The notes under the pieces: model-generated
Databases searched by the model: none
What the model was told of the DNA's origin: nothing
What the model saw: only the letters and a program-made list of their open reading frames with translations
Assembly (NCBI GenBank): GCA_003232015.1
Contig: QIKU01000230.1
Coordinates: forward strand, 1 to 22,781
Origin: Gammaproteobacteria bacterium
Lineage (GTDB): Bacteria; Pseudomonadota; Gammaproteobacteria; UBA6429
Length of the DNA: 22,781 bases
Direction of reading: 5' to 3'
Program-made: the position numbers and the translations under genes
Shown here: piece by piece, positions 7,956 through 15,020 of the stretch
Layout: each line of letters begins with the position of its first letter
Position numbering within the stretch: position 1 is the stretch's first letter

Positions 7956-8252
7956 GTGTTTAAAAAAATATTACTTTCCAGCCTCGTCACACTTGCATTA
8001 ATCAGCAACAACTTTTTTGCCTACGCGGCACAAAGCAAAACCATAATACTGGATGTAGCCGGTATGACTTGCAAGTTTTGCCCTATTACAGTTCGCAAGG
8101 CTTTGAAGAAAGTACCCGGTGTAATTGATGCCAAAGCAAATTACGACACTAAAACAGCGACAGTGATTTTTGACCCGGATAAAACCAGTATTGAAGCTAT
8201 TACAAAAGCCACCGCCAATGCCGGTTATCCATCAACACTAAAAAAGAAATAG
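7956..8252 (+). CDS. merP: MerP, periplasmic mercuric ion-binding protein
   Basis: This is a 98-residue heavy-metal-associated (HMA) domain protein with a cleavable signal peptide (MFKKILLSSLVTLALI..., predicted cut after the AYA at about residue 24). The metal site is GMTCKFC with C39 and C42, followed by the TVRKALKKVPGV helix typical of MerP. It scavenges Hg(II) in the periplasm and hands it to MerT. The start codon is GTG at 7956, supported by GGAGA about 6 bp upstream. It is the last gene of merTP: the next gene is convergent and ends only 22 bp away, leaving no room for merA, merC or merD. Confidence 0.92.
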   Translation: MFKKILLSSLVTLALISNNFFAYAAQSKTIILDVAGMTCKFCPITVRKALKKVPGVIDAKANYDTKTATVIFDPDKTSIEAITKATANAGYPSTLKKK

Positions 8253-8274
8253 TCTAATCAATGCCAGTGGCTAT

Positions 8275-9858
8275 TTAATTCCAACGTGCCGGGTCAGCCG
8301 TATCCCATGCATCTTTCCATTGCGCAGGCATCTGGCCTTCTGACAACAAACTATCACATTCTATACAGGGATATAACTGCGCGTAAGTTTTAATCTCTGG
8401 CCCGTTAATACGACGTAAAATATGATGTGGCCGAGCCGCATCCGGATCCTTTAAGCCCGCGCTGGAAAGCAACTCCAGTAACGCATGTATTGTTGCTTCA
8501 TGATACTGGGCAACACGCTGAGCTTTACCTTTAATATTTAATTGTTTATAGCGAGCAGGATCCTGTGTTGCGACACCCGTGGGGCACATATTAGTATTAC
8601 AATAGCGAGACTGAATACAACCCAACGCAAACATCATCCCACGCGCTGAATTAATCATATCCGCGCCCAACGCTAACATGCGCAGCATATGAAATGCCGA
8701 TATCGCCTTACCAGCGGCGATAATACGAATATGTTTTCGAACACCAATCCCCAATAATGCGCTGTGCACAAAAGAAAGACCGTCACGCATCGGCGTGCCC
8801 ACTGAATTGGCCAGCTCAATAGGTGCTGCACCCGTACCACCTTCACTACCATCCACTGTAATAAAATCAGGGTAAATTCCGGTAACCAACATCGCCTTAC
8901 AAATAGCAAGAAACTCGGACTTAATCCCAATACAAAGTTTAAAGCCAACAGGCTTGCCACCGGATAGCTTACGCAGCAGCGCAACAAATTCAAGTAAGCC
9001 TGTCGGTGACGAAAAAGCACTGTGCCCCGGTGGGGATATAACATCCTGCCCCATCGGTACATCACGAATAGCGGCAATCTCTTCAGTTAGCTTGGCCGCC
9101 GGTAAAATACCCCCGTGACCTGGCTTGGCACCTTGCGATAATTTAATTTCGATCATTTTAATCTGATCCAGCTCTGCTTTTTCTGCAAAAGCCTGGGGAT
9201 TAAAAGAACCACCATGATTGCGACAACCAAAATAACCGGTACCTATTTGCCAGATCAAATCGCCCCCCGGCTCACGATGGTAAAGGCTGATCCCACCTTC
9301 ACCGGTATTATGTGCAAAACCACCGATACGCGCACCTTTATTTAGTGCAAGGATGGCATTGCGACTCAAGGCACCAAAGCTCATTGCCGAAATATTTAAG
9401 TGCGATGCAGCATAAGGTTTTGTACATTGCGGGCCGCCAACATGTACTCTTGGTTCTTTTTCCGCCACCGGTGCTGGCGATAAAGAGGGGTTAATCCATT
9501 CATAACCGGGGCGATAAACATCAAATAGCGTACCAAAAGGCCGTGTATCACGCGCCCCTTTTGCACGCTGATAAACCAGTGAACGAAACTCACGATTGAC
9601 TGGCTGGCCATTGGTATCGGTTTCTACAAAGTACTGCTGAATTTCGGGACGAATGGATTCAAACAAATACCGTAACCGCCCAATAACTGGATAAATACGC
9701 GGGATGGTGCGTTTTTGCTGTGTAATATCATACAAGCCTAATAAAATAAAAGGTGCAACAACAAAAACAACCCACCAGCTACCCGGCCAGATAAAAATAA
9801 GCCCGGAAATTAAAATAATGAGCACCACAGAGATAAAAAAGAACAAACGGCGAACCAT
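8275..9858 (-). CDS. Membrane-anchored FMN-binding glutamate synthase-like protein
   Basis: This 527-residue protein has two N-terminal hydrophobic helices (about residues 5-24 and 28-43), then a GltB-type FMN/TIM-barrel domain. Family signatures visible are AMSFGALS, NTGEGG, QIGTGYFGCR, the flavin/substrate loop KPGHGG (245-250), TVDGSEGGTGAAP, and the cysteine cluster C414, C420, C425 that in glutamate synthase holds a 3Fe-4S cluster. An extra C498-x2-C501 pair is at the C-terminus. It lacks the glutaminase domain and the C-terminal GXGXG helix of true GltB, so it belongs to the stand-alone FMN-binding glutamate synthase family. The redox reaction of these stand-alone proteins is not well defined. 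AAGGAA lies about 10 bp before the ATG. It is transcribed alone and divergent from the LOG gene. Confidence 0.88.
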   Translation of the reverse strand: MVRRLFFFISVVLIILISGLIFIWPGSWWVVFVVAPFILLGLYDITQQKRTIPRIYPVIGRLRYLFESIRPEIQQYFVETDTNGQPVNREFRSLVYQRAKGARDTRPFGTLFDVYRPGYEWINPSLSPAPVAEKEPRVHVGGPQCTKPYAASHLNISAMSFGALSRNAILALNKGARIGGFAHNTGEGGISLYHREPGGDLIWQIGTGYFGCRNHGGSFNPQAFAEKAELDQIKMIEIKLSQGAKPGHGGILPAAKLTEEIAAIRDVPMGQDVISPPGHSAFSSPTGLLEFVALLRKLSGGKPVGFKLCIGIKSEFLAICKAMLVTGIYPDFITVDGSEGGTGAAPIELANSVGTPMRDGLSFVHSALLGIGVRKHIRIIAAGKAISAFHMLRMLALGADMINSARGMMFALGCIQSRYCNTNMCPTGVATQDPARYKQLNIKGKAQRVAQYHEATIHALLELLSSAGLKDPDAARPHHILRRINGPEIKTYAQLYPCIECDSLLSEGQMPAQWKDAWDTADPARWN

Positions 9859-9920
9859 ACTCTTATATTCCTTAATTATTTTTTTACTTATTAAACAACA
9901 GTGCTTTGAAAGATAAAGCT

Positions 9921-9966
9921 AACATAAGTTCATTCATAATATACAACTATAAGTCTAACTTATGTT
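9921..9966. repeat. Inverted repeat cluster in a divergent promoter region
   Basis: A perfect 10-bp inverted repeat, AACATAAGTT (9921-9930) and AACTTATGTT (9957-9966), has a 26-bp spacer. A second overlapping dyad, ATAAGT-cta-ACTTAT, lies at 9949-9963. Together these give three related ATAAGT half-sites in 46 bp between the glutamate-synthase-like gene (minus) and the LOG gene (plus). The shape suggests a regulator binding region for one or both genes. No T-tract follows, so a terminator is unlikely. The regulator is unknown. Confidence 0.45.
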
Positions 9967-10063
9967 TATTTTCTCTTTATTCACCCTATACTTTAAATGT
10001 ACTTTAATTTTTTTCAGCTATGTAACAGCGATAAATTACTTCCCTGTATAAAGTAGAGCTAAT

Positions 10064-11050
10064 ATGACTGACGATTCAAACAAGAATATAAAGCTGTCTA
10101 TACCCAAACCGCCGCACCCGATTAACCGCCAGCAAAAATTACCCTGGCAGTTTTGCAAAGCAGTAACCGATGACGCTAAAGCCGACGAACGTATCCAGAA
10201 AATAATGAAAGATCCGGCTTATCGTCAGGCCGACAGAGATGCTGATTTTTTACGCCGCAATGAAGCGCGTGGCACACGGCTGCAAATTGATTACATCAAG
10301 CCCGAGCTATTGCTGGAAGAACAGGGTATAGAACATACTATTGTCGTTTTTGGCAGCACTCGAATTCCCGAACCCGCTGAAGCGACAAGAAAAGTCGACA
10401 AACTTCAGAAAATGATACAAGACCATCCTGATGCGCTATCGGTACAGCAACAACTCACAGTGGCTAAACGTATTCTGGATAAAAGCCGGTACTACCAGAT
10501 AGCGCGTGACTTTGGTCGGCTGGTCGGTGAATCAGGTAAATCAACCTGTGACTGCCGTGTTGTACTGATGACTGGTGGTGGCCCCGGCATTATGGAAGCG
10601 GCAAATAGAGGCGCATGGGATGTCGGTGCAAAAACAGTGGGCTTGAATATTACCCTGCCCCATGAACAATACCCTAACCCTTACATCACACCAGGATTAT
10701 GTTTTCGCTTCCATTACTTTGCATTGCGTAAACTGCATTTTTTATTACGTGCAAAAGCACTGGTTGCCTTTCCCGGTGGCTATGGAACACTGGACGAGTT
10801 TTTTGAAACATTAACACTGGTGCAAACACGTAAAATAAAACCTTTGCCCATCGTACTTGTCGGCAAAGCCTACTGGCAACGCGCCATTGATTTTGATTTT
10901 CTTGTTGCTGAAGGTGTAATCGATGCAGAAGATCGTGAACTTTTCTGGTATGCAGAAACAGCACAGGAAGCCTGGGACGGTATCCAGCACTGGCATATCG
11001 CTAACGGCATCCCCTTATTTACTGAATGCAAAATAACGCAGCCGGGTTAA
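10064..11050 (+). CDS. LOG-family protein (putative cytokinin riboside 5'-monophosphate phosphoribohydrolase)
   Basis: This is a 328-residue Rossmann-type protein of the LOG family, long annotated as lysine decarboxylase-like. The two signature motifs are intact: GGGPGIMEAA (171-180) and FPGGYGTLDE (236-245). Preceding them is the typical VVFGSTR strand (94-100). Family members cleave the ribose from AMP-type nucleotides. It is longer than the common 180-200-residue LOG proteins, with an N-terminal helical extension of about 90 residues and an insert between the first strand and the first motif. That architecture is found in a bacterial LOG subgroup whose physiological substrate is not certain. 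It is followed after 86 bp by a DUF1451 gene on the same strand, possibly co-transcribed. The promoter is probably in the 9859-10063 region, near the ATAAGT repeats. Confidence 0.87.
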   Translation: MTDDSNKNIKLSIPKPPHPINRQQKLPWQFCKAVTDDAKADERIQKIMKDPAYRQADRDADFLRRNEARGTRLQIDYIKPELLLEEQGIEHTIVVFGSTRIPEPAEATRKVDKLQKMIQDHPDALSVQQQLTVAKRILDKSRYYQIARDFGRLVGESGKSTCDCRVVLMTGGGPGIMEAANRGAWDVGAKTVGLNITLPHEQYPNPYITPGLCFRFHYFALRKLHFLLRAKALVAFPGGYGTLDEFFETLTLVQTRKIKPLPIVLVGKAYWQRAIDFDFLVAEGVIDAEDRELFWYAETAQEAWDGIQHWHIANGIPLFTECKITQPG

Positions 11051-11136
11051 TATCAAATGCTCTGGATCAATAAAAAATTCACTTTATAAGCTAAAATGTT
11101 ATGTATAAGCAAAATAATTTCTAAAAGGAGAGCCCC

Positions 11137-11652
11137 ATGAGAAAATCCCCCGATCCTATTCAGGCACTTGGTGAAGCCTATGAATTATTGCTTGAAAAAA
11201 CACTCGATGAATTACATATTGATGACAGGCGCAAAAAAAATATCGAAGATACAATTCACAAAGTATCCAAAGATATTCCACAATTAAAAAATCTGGATGA
11301 CACTCTGTTAAGACAGGTTCAGGATGCTGTGCATCGGGATCTACATTCAGCCGGGCAACACTTTTCAGAAACAACACAGGAAGTGAAGGACTGGCTGGGC
11401 TTCGAACTGAAATTAGTCGAAGGCAGTTTACTGGATTTGTTACCTAAAATCGCCGACCAGACCACCGTTGAACTATTAGAATGGAAACAGGATCAAGCCA
11501 AACGTGCATTACATACCGGCGAAGTCACGGGCCCGGGAGTTTTAGTTTGTGACAGCTGCGGCAAACAGCTCCACTTTCACCATGCCGGCCACATTCCACC
11601 GTGCGCAGGTTGCAATAGTACAGTATTCCACCGTCTATCCAGTCAGCATTAA
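11137..11652 (+). CDS. DUF1451 zinc-ribbon protein (YbeL-like)
   Basis: This 171-residue protein has a long charged helical N-terminal region (about 1-130) and a C-terminal zinc ribbon formed by C138-x2-C141 and C156-x2-C159 (VCDSCGK ... PCAGCNS). This layout matches the DUF1451 family represented by E. coli YbeL, whose molecular function is unknown. AAGGAGAG precedes the ATG by about 6 bp, a strong ribosome binding site. It follows the LOG gene on the same strand and its stop is only 3 bp from the stop of the convergent TPR/beta-barrel gene, so transcription of the two may interfere. Confidence 0.85.
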   Translation: MRKSPDPIQALGEAYELLLEKTLDELHIDDRRKKNIEDTIHKVSKDIPQLKNLDDTLLRQVQDAVHRDLHSAGQHFSETTQEVKDWLGFELKLVEGSLLDLLPKIADQTTVELLEWKQDQAKRALHTGEVTGPGVLVCDSCGKQLHFHHAGHIPPCAGCNSTVFHRLSSQH

Positions 11653-11655
11653 CGC

Positions 11656-12909
11656 CTAGAAAGTAAGCTGGGTATAAAGTTGCCAATCTGTGCGTGCATA
11701 ATCTTCAGAAATTAAATTAGAATCATTATTCGTATTAATAACCCGGCCGGTTATCGTCCACTGGCGATTTAACCGATACCCAAGCCCCGCCACCATGCGC
11801 AAACGAGTATCCTTGCGCACTACACCAGCCGCAGCTGAGTAGTTGCTAAAACGGTATTGAGCTTCTAACTTAAGCTTCCAGTTATCTGCCAGTTTTTTAC
11901 GCAAGCGCAAACGAAAATCATGGCGCGTCGGTGAGTAGTTTTTTGTTGCGCGATTTTCCCTGCTATTCAATTCCAGCTGGTAACGATAGCGCAAACGACC
12001 AAGGTCTGTTTTTGTATAATAATCCACGCGGGCTTGCTGGCGAGTACCCGCAAGATAATTATAAATACTATCACGTGCACCAATGTCACTATAGCGATAG
12101 CGTAATACTACCCGGCCTGAGTCCATTCTACGCTTTGCAACAATGTTTAAATCCAGTGTATCCAGGTAATCACGTGAACCAAACTGACTATTTGAAAATG
12201 CAATACCCGGCTCAACCTTCCAACCACCTACAGCAAACAAATAGTCACCTTTCACTTGCAATACGCTGTAATCACCACTATTAACAACACTATAATTACG
12301 CTGATACCATGAACCTGACAAACGGTATGCATTGCCCAATCGAATACCACCATAGAAGTAACTCTCAAGATAGTTGTCACTTTTGCGAGATGGCGAATCA
12401 TCTGTTAACAACAATACATTACTGTCATTACCATAGGTAATACTCAAGCCGCCATCAGCAGTTTGCACTCCTTTACCTGGCTTTAATTTATCAATTTGTT
12501 TATTCGCAATTGCCGTGATACGCGGATCACCCACGGTGCTTGATGCACGCAAGAAACGTTTTAAAGCCTGCTTCTTTTTATTTTGTTTTAATGCAACCAG
12601 ACCCAGATTATATTGAGAAATCTGGGAGAATTTTGTGTCTTTACTGGTGATTAAAAAATATTTTCTGGCCTTTTTATAATTAGCTAATTTAAAATAACTA
12701 ACCGCCAAATTATAATATAGTGACGTTTTCTTCACGCCTGCAGCCTCAGCACGATGAAACTTTTTAACCGCCTGTTTGTATTTAGCGGCTTTAAATAATT
12801 TTATACCCGATTCAAAATTACCCGCATAACTGGTATTAACAAATAAAATAAAAACAGATAACCCGAAAACTAACTTGCGGAACATACTTAACAATATGCT
12901 TATACCCAT
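11656..12909 (-). CDS. TPR-containing outer-membrane beta-barrel protein
   Basis: From the chosen ATG (12909) the protein is 417 residues. It begins with a signal peptide ending FILFVNTSYA, then two to three tetratricopeptide repeats (FESGIKLFKAAKYKQAVKKFHRA; YYNLAVSYFKLANYKKARKYF; YNLGLVALKQNKKKQALKRF). A C-terminal region of about 260 residues follows, made of alternating amphipathic strands (for example YGGIRLGNAYRLSGSWYQR) and ending in the aromatic QLYTQLTF expected of an outer-membrane barrel. The plan resembles Slam- and PgaA-type proteins that handle surface-exposed or secreted molecules, but I cannot assign a substrate. GAGGA about 10 bp upstream favours this start over a GTG at 12948 or the ATG at 12885. 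A terminator separates it from the ECF sigma operon, so it probably has its own promoter. Confidence 0.8.
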   Translation of the reverse strand: MGISILLSMFRKLVFGLSVFILFVNTSYAGNFESGIKLFKAAKYKQAVKKFHRAEAAGVKKTSLYYNLAVSYFKLANYKKARKYFLITSKDTKFSQISQYNLGLVALKQNKKKQALKRFLRASSTVGDPRITAIANKQIDKLKPGKGVQTADGGLSITYGNDSNVLLLTDDSPSRKSDNYLESYFYGGIRLGNAYRLSGSWYQRNYSVVNSGDYSVLQVKGDYLFAVGGWKVEPGIAFSNSQFGSRDYLDTLDLNIVAKRRMDSGRVVLRYRYSDIGARDSIYNYLAGTRQQARVDYYTKTDLGRLRYRYQLELNSRENRATKNYSPTRHDFRLRLRKKLADNWKLKLEAQYRFSNYSAAAGVVRKDTRLRMVAGLGYRLNRQWTITGRVINTNNDSNLISEDYARTDWQLYTQLTF

Positions 12910-12992
12910 AAATCTAAAATCCTCATCCTGTTTAAAAGTAAATAACACTCATTCCCTGATACACCACTTACATTCTACTTTTCTTTACAAGC

Positions 12993-13018
12993 AAAAACAC
13001 CCCTGTTAAACAGAGGTG
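12993..13018 (-). terminator. Intrinsic terminator of the ECF sigma operon
   Basis: Reading on the minus strand, CACCTCTG (13018-13011) pairs with CAGGGGTG (13005-12998), with one G-U pair, around a 5-base TTTAA loop that can pair partly inward. Five T residues follow directly (12997-12993). This is a good rho-independent terminator, 37 bp after the stop of the acidic repeat protein and before the TPR/beta-barrel gene. Confidence 0.85.
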
Positions 13019-13054
13019 CAATCAACCATCTAATAATTGATATTAATGAAACAT

Positions 13055-13414
13055 TTAGTCACTTGTTGCATCTTGAACAGCATCTTCAGTCTCGACTTCG
13101 TTTTCTACTTCGATCTCGACTTCATTTTCCACTTCATTTTCCACTTCATTTTCTACTTCGTTCTCAACTTCATTTTCATGATCACTGCTGTCTTTTTCGC
13201 TTGCATGGTCATCATTAGAGTTTTTGTGATCTTCATCGTCATCGCGGCCTTTAAGGTCAGCATCATCAGGTAATTTAATCTCATGTACAACTTCATTAGG
13301 GTCATTGTCATGAACCACATCCATAGTCACGTCATCCAGGCTGGTTGCCGCCTGCGCCAGACTAAAGGGTAAACCCATAAATAACACCAACATCATTGAT
13401 TTTAATAATTTCAT
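13055..13414 (-). CDS. Small exported acidic protein with Asn-Glu-Val-Glu repeats
   Basis: I do not recognise this 119-residue protein. It has a clear signal peptide (MKLLKSMMLVLFMGLPFSLA, cut after AQA at about residue 22). A region with many Asp and His residues follows (about 26-79, including DDADLKGRDDDEDH). Then comes a run of four-residue units of the type NEVE (about 80-108) and a short Asp/Thr-rich tail. The mature protein is strongly acidic and has no Cys. It should be periplasmic or secreted, and a cation-binding or disordered linker-like role is conceivable but unproven. AAGGAG sits 7 bp before the ATG, and the gene starts 39 bp after the anti-sigma factor stop. It is therefore the third gene of the sigma/anti-sigma operon and is followed by a terminator. 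Its strand is supported by the ribosome binding site and signal peptide; the plus-strand frame across it is a shadow. Confidence 0.8.
   Translation of the reverse strand: MKLLKSMMLVLFMGLPFSLAQAATSLDDVTMDVVHDNDPNEVVHEIKLPDDADLKGRDDDEDHKNSNDDHASEKDSSDHENEVENEVENEVENEVENEVEIEVENEVETEDAVQDATSD
13094..13177 (-). repeat. Seven 12-bp coding tandem repeats
   Basis: On the plus strand the unit is close to RACTTCATTTTC, repeated seven times in register (13094-13177) with changes mainly at codon third positions and at the unit start. On the minus strand each unit encodes the four residues of the Glu-Asn-Glu-Val type. The 12-bp unit keeps the frame, so copy number can vary by slippage without breaking the protein. 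Confidence 0.9.
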
Positions 13415-13453
13415 TTTCGTACTCCTTAATTTTTATACATATAAAGTTACAAC

Positions 13454-14128
13454 TTACGCATTTATCAATTCAAGACTACCGACGATTATATTTTTCGCCT
13501 GTAGCTGAATTTCAAATGCACGTGTTTGGCTACCTCGGGTTAGCCTGGCCACAACAGCCCCCTGCATCGGTTGAGCTGCAATGAGTGGCAAACTCAAACG
13601 ATTAACCCCGGGTTTTAAACTTGTTTTCCAGCTTATGACACGACGAGTCGGGTAACCTTTAAGTGTTACGTGTTCAGGTAGTTCAATACTGATCGTCGCC
13701 ATGTCAATGCCTTCAACTGTATTAAAAACTAAACTCACTCGCTTCACCTCTTTTGTTACCATTTCAACCGTGGCGCTTACCTGTAAAGCCTGCTCTGGGT
13801 TCGATTGCTGGAACGGTTCGGTCTGGAAAAACACAAACCAGAGCATAATGCTCGCCGCAATCGCACTACCAAACCCAGCCGCAAACCAATGCCGTGGTTT
13901 TTTTGTTTCCGCTTCATCAAGTGCAGAAAAAACACGCTCTGCAAAATCTGCACTGGGTTCAGGTATTTCCATTGCACGAAGGCTTAGAGTCAATTCACGC
14001 GATGCACACAGGTGCTCATTGCATTGCTGGCATCCTATAACGTGCTGTTCAACAACCTGCAACTGAACATGCGATGCCGTGCCACTCAGCATTTCATCGA
14101 TCATTTTGTGTACTTGCTTACATTGCAT
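13454..14128 (-). CDS. Transmembrane anti-sigma factor with zinc-finger (ZAS) domain
   Basis: This 224-residue protein begins with a ZAS-type anti-sigma domain: H29-x3-C33-x2-C36 (EQHVIGCQQC) in helical context, as in zinc-binding anti-sigma factors that clamp ECF sigma factors. One membrane helix (about 81-101, WFAAGFGSAIAASIMLWFVFF) is followed by a periplasmic domain of about 120 residues rich in beta-strand (VSLVFNTVEG, ISIELPEHVTLKGYP, VVARLTRGSQTRAFEIQL). The periplasmic part presumably senses the signal. The gene follows the sigma factor with a 3-bp gap, with GAGGG 8 bp before its ATG. Pairing with the sigma gene makes the role secure; the inducing signal and any protease cascade are not visible. 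Confidence 0.88.
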   Translation of the reverse strand: MQCKQVHKMIDEMLSGTASHVQLQVVEQHVIGCQQCNEHLCASRELTLSLRAMEIPEPSADFAERVFSALDEAETKKPRHWFAAGFGSAIAASIMLWFVFFQTEPFQQSNPEQALQVSATVEMVTKEVKRVSLVFNTVEGIDMATISIELPEHVTLKGYPTRRVISWKTSLKPGVNRLSLPLIAAQPMQGAVVARLTRGSQTRAFEIQLQAKNIIVGSLELINA

Positions 14129-14131
14129 TTT

Positions 14132-14704
14132 CTAACCCTCTATCTCTGAAAACACCGGTTCGACCGATTCGGTTCCCTGAATCAGTATTTTTCTTAAATT
14201 ATTTCTTGCGCGGTGTACTCTTGACTTAACGGTACCCAGCGGGATCTCCAGAATATCGGCCGTTTCTTGCACATTAAAACCTTCTAAATCATGAATAAGA
14301 AGAATTTCATGAAATTCGGGGCGTAAGCACTGTAAAGCCTGTTTTAAATTGGCCTGCTGCAAATGACGTGCAGTTAAGGCCTCGGGGGTTTCGCCCATAT
14401 CCTCTAGCTCAGCAATGTCTTCCTCTGCTCCGTCGTCGATATAACCAAACGGGGAACGACTCTCGCTGCGCTTGTCATTGAGGTACTGGCGAAATAATGA
14501 TTTATATAACCATGGACGCAGATTATCCACTTGGTCAAGACGTGATTTACCCTGATACAGGCGCACCACCAAATCCTGTACAATGTCCTCGGCTCGCTCA
14601 CGGTTGTGACACAACCTGTAAGCATAGGAATAAAGCTCCCGAAGATGAGGGCGAATTAAACCTTCAAATTGATGACGCCAGGACATTTTAAATATTTTTA
14701 CCAT
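14132..14704 (-). CDS. ECF-type RNA polymerase sigma factor
   Basis: This is a sigma-70 family ECF factor of about 190 residues. Region 2 is visible as LYSYAYRLCHNRERAEDIVQD followed by WLYKSLFRQYLNDKR. Region 4 reads LRPEFHEILLIHDLEGF, then the helix-turn-helix VQETADILEIPLGTVKSRVHRARNNLR. It redirects RNA polymerase to a stress regulon and should be held inactive by the membrane anti-sigma factor encoded immediately downstream. The start is uncertain: a GTG at 14716, the ATG at 14704 and an ATG at 14686 are all possible, and none has an ideally spaced ribosome binding site. A 10-bp-arm palindrome lies 43 bp upstream of the chosen start. Likely autoregulated, as is common for ECF operons, but that is inference. 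Confidence 0.88.
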   Translation of the reverse strand: MVKIFKMSWRHQFEGLIRPHLRELYSYAYRLCHNRERAEDIVQDLVVRLYQGKSRLDQVDNLRPWLYKSLFRQYLNDKRSESRSPFGYIDDGAEEDIAELEDMGETPEALTARHLQQANLKQALQCLRPEFHEILLIHDLEGFNVQETADILEIPLGTVKSRVHRARNNLRKILIQGTESVEPVFSEIEG

Positions 14705-14746
14705 ACCCCTAGACACACCTCTGCAGCAAAAAGGTTCCCATTAAAC

Positions 14747-14770
14747 TGGAAATAAATAGTTTTATTTCCA
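14747..14770. promoter_or_regulatory. Perfect palindrome upstream of the ECF sigma gene
   Basis: TGGAAATAAA (14747-14756) and TTTATTTCCA (14761-14770) form perfect 10-bp arms around TAGT. There is no T-tract on either strand, so it looks like an operator more than a terminator. It sits 43 bp before the sigma factor ATG. In the sigma direction a GGAACC (14738-14733) and GTCTAG (14714-14709) resemble ECF -35/-10 elements but are 18 bp apart, longer than usual, so that promoter is only tentative. Confidence 0.5.
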
Positions 14771-14907
14771 ACAAATAAAAAAGCCGCTAAAGTAGCTAGA
14801 TTTTTACGACTAAATCCTAAAATGAATCATCATCGTCGTCACCAGAAAAATTATAAGTTTTTAAATTCTGAGCAGCTTTGGTTTTACCCTGTTACCCCAA
14901 CAAGTAA

Positions 14908-14985
14908 CCCGGATGGAATAAAAGGCAACCCGGGAAGCAGCCCTTAACCTTCCCGGATTTCGCTTCGCTGCATCTGGGCTACGTA
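14908..14985. repeat. REP-like palindromic element
   Basis: Two nested hairpins are seen. CCGGGAAG (14930-14937) pairs with CTTCCCGG (14949-14956), and CCCGGAT (14952-14958) pairs with ATCTGGG (14972-14978) around a GCTTCGC core. The minus strand reads like the widespread intergenic type GTAGCCC-rGATG-CAGCG-aAGCG, ending in CCGGG. A partial related piece, CCCGGATGGAA, lies at 14908-14918. It could help stop transcription behind xerC. Family membership is from recall of the motif, not a search. Confidence 0.65.
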
Positions 14986-15020
14986 CTTAAGCTCTCTAAC
15001 TGCTTAGGGATTTGAAACAG

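Larger units (their letters stand above)
14717..15020. other. 304-bp gene-poor region with palindrome and REP-like element
   Basis: This region lies between the end of xerC (reading in from the right) and the start of the ECF sigma gene (reading out to the left). It should contain the sigma operon promoter. It holds the palindrome 14747-14770 and a REP-like repeat 14908-14985. A 41-codon frame from an ATG at 14822 runs into the repeat, has no ribosome binding site and is not called. Confidence 0.6.

Noticed and set aside
8673..9077. 134-codon minus-strand frame inside the glutamate-synthase-like gene
   Set aside because: It overlaps a strongly conserved coding region in another frame and has no family features.
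13094..13177. CRISPR-like regular repeats
   Set aside because: The 12-bp units are contiguous with no spacers and encode an in-frame protein repeat; no cas genes are present.
13037..13273. 78-codon plus-strand frame rich in Phe and Ile
   Set aside because: It is the antisense shadow of the NEVE-repeat gene, which has a signal peptide, a strong ribosome binding site and operon context.
13442..13456. AAGTT-AC-AACTT palindrome as an operator before the acidic protein gene
   Set aside because: The arms are only 5 bp and the site overlaps the anti-sigma stop codon; nothing else supports a separate promoter here.
14822..14947. 41-codon ORF starting MNHHRRHQKN
   Set aside because: No ribosome binding site, unusual composition, and the C-terminal part is made of the REP-like repeat.
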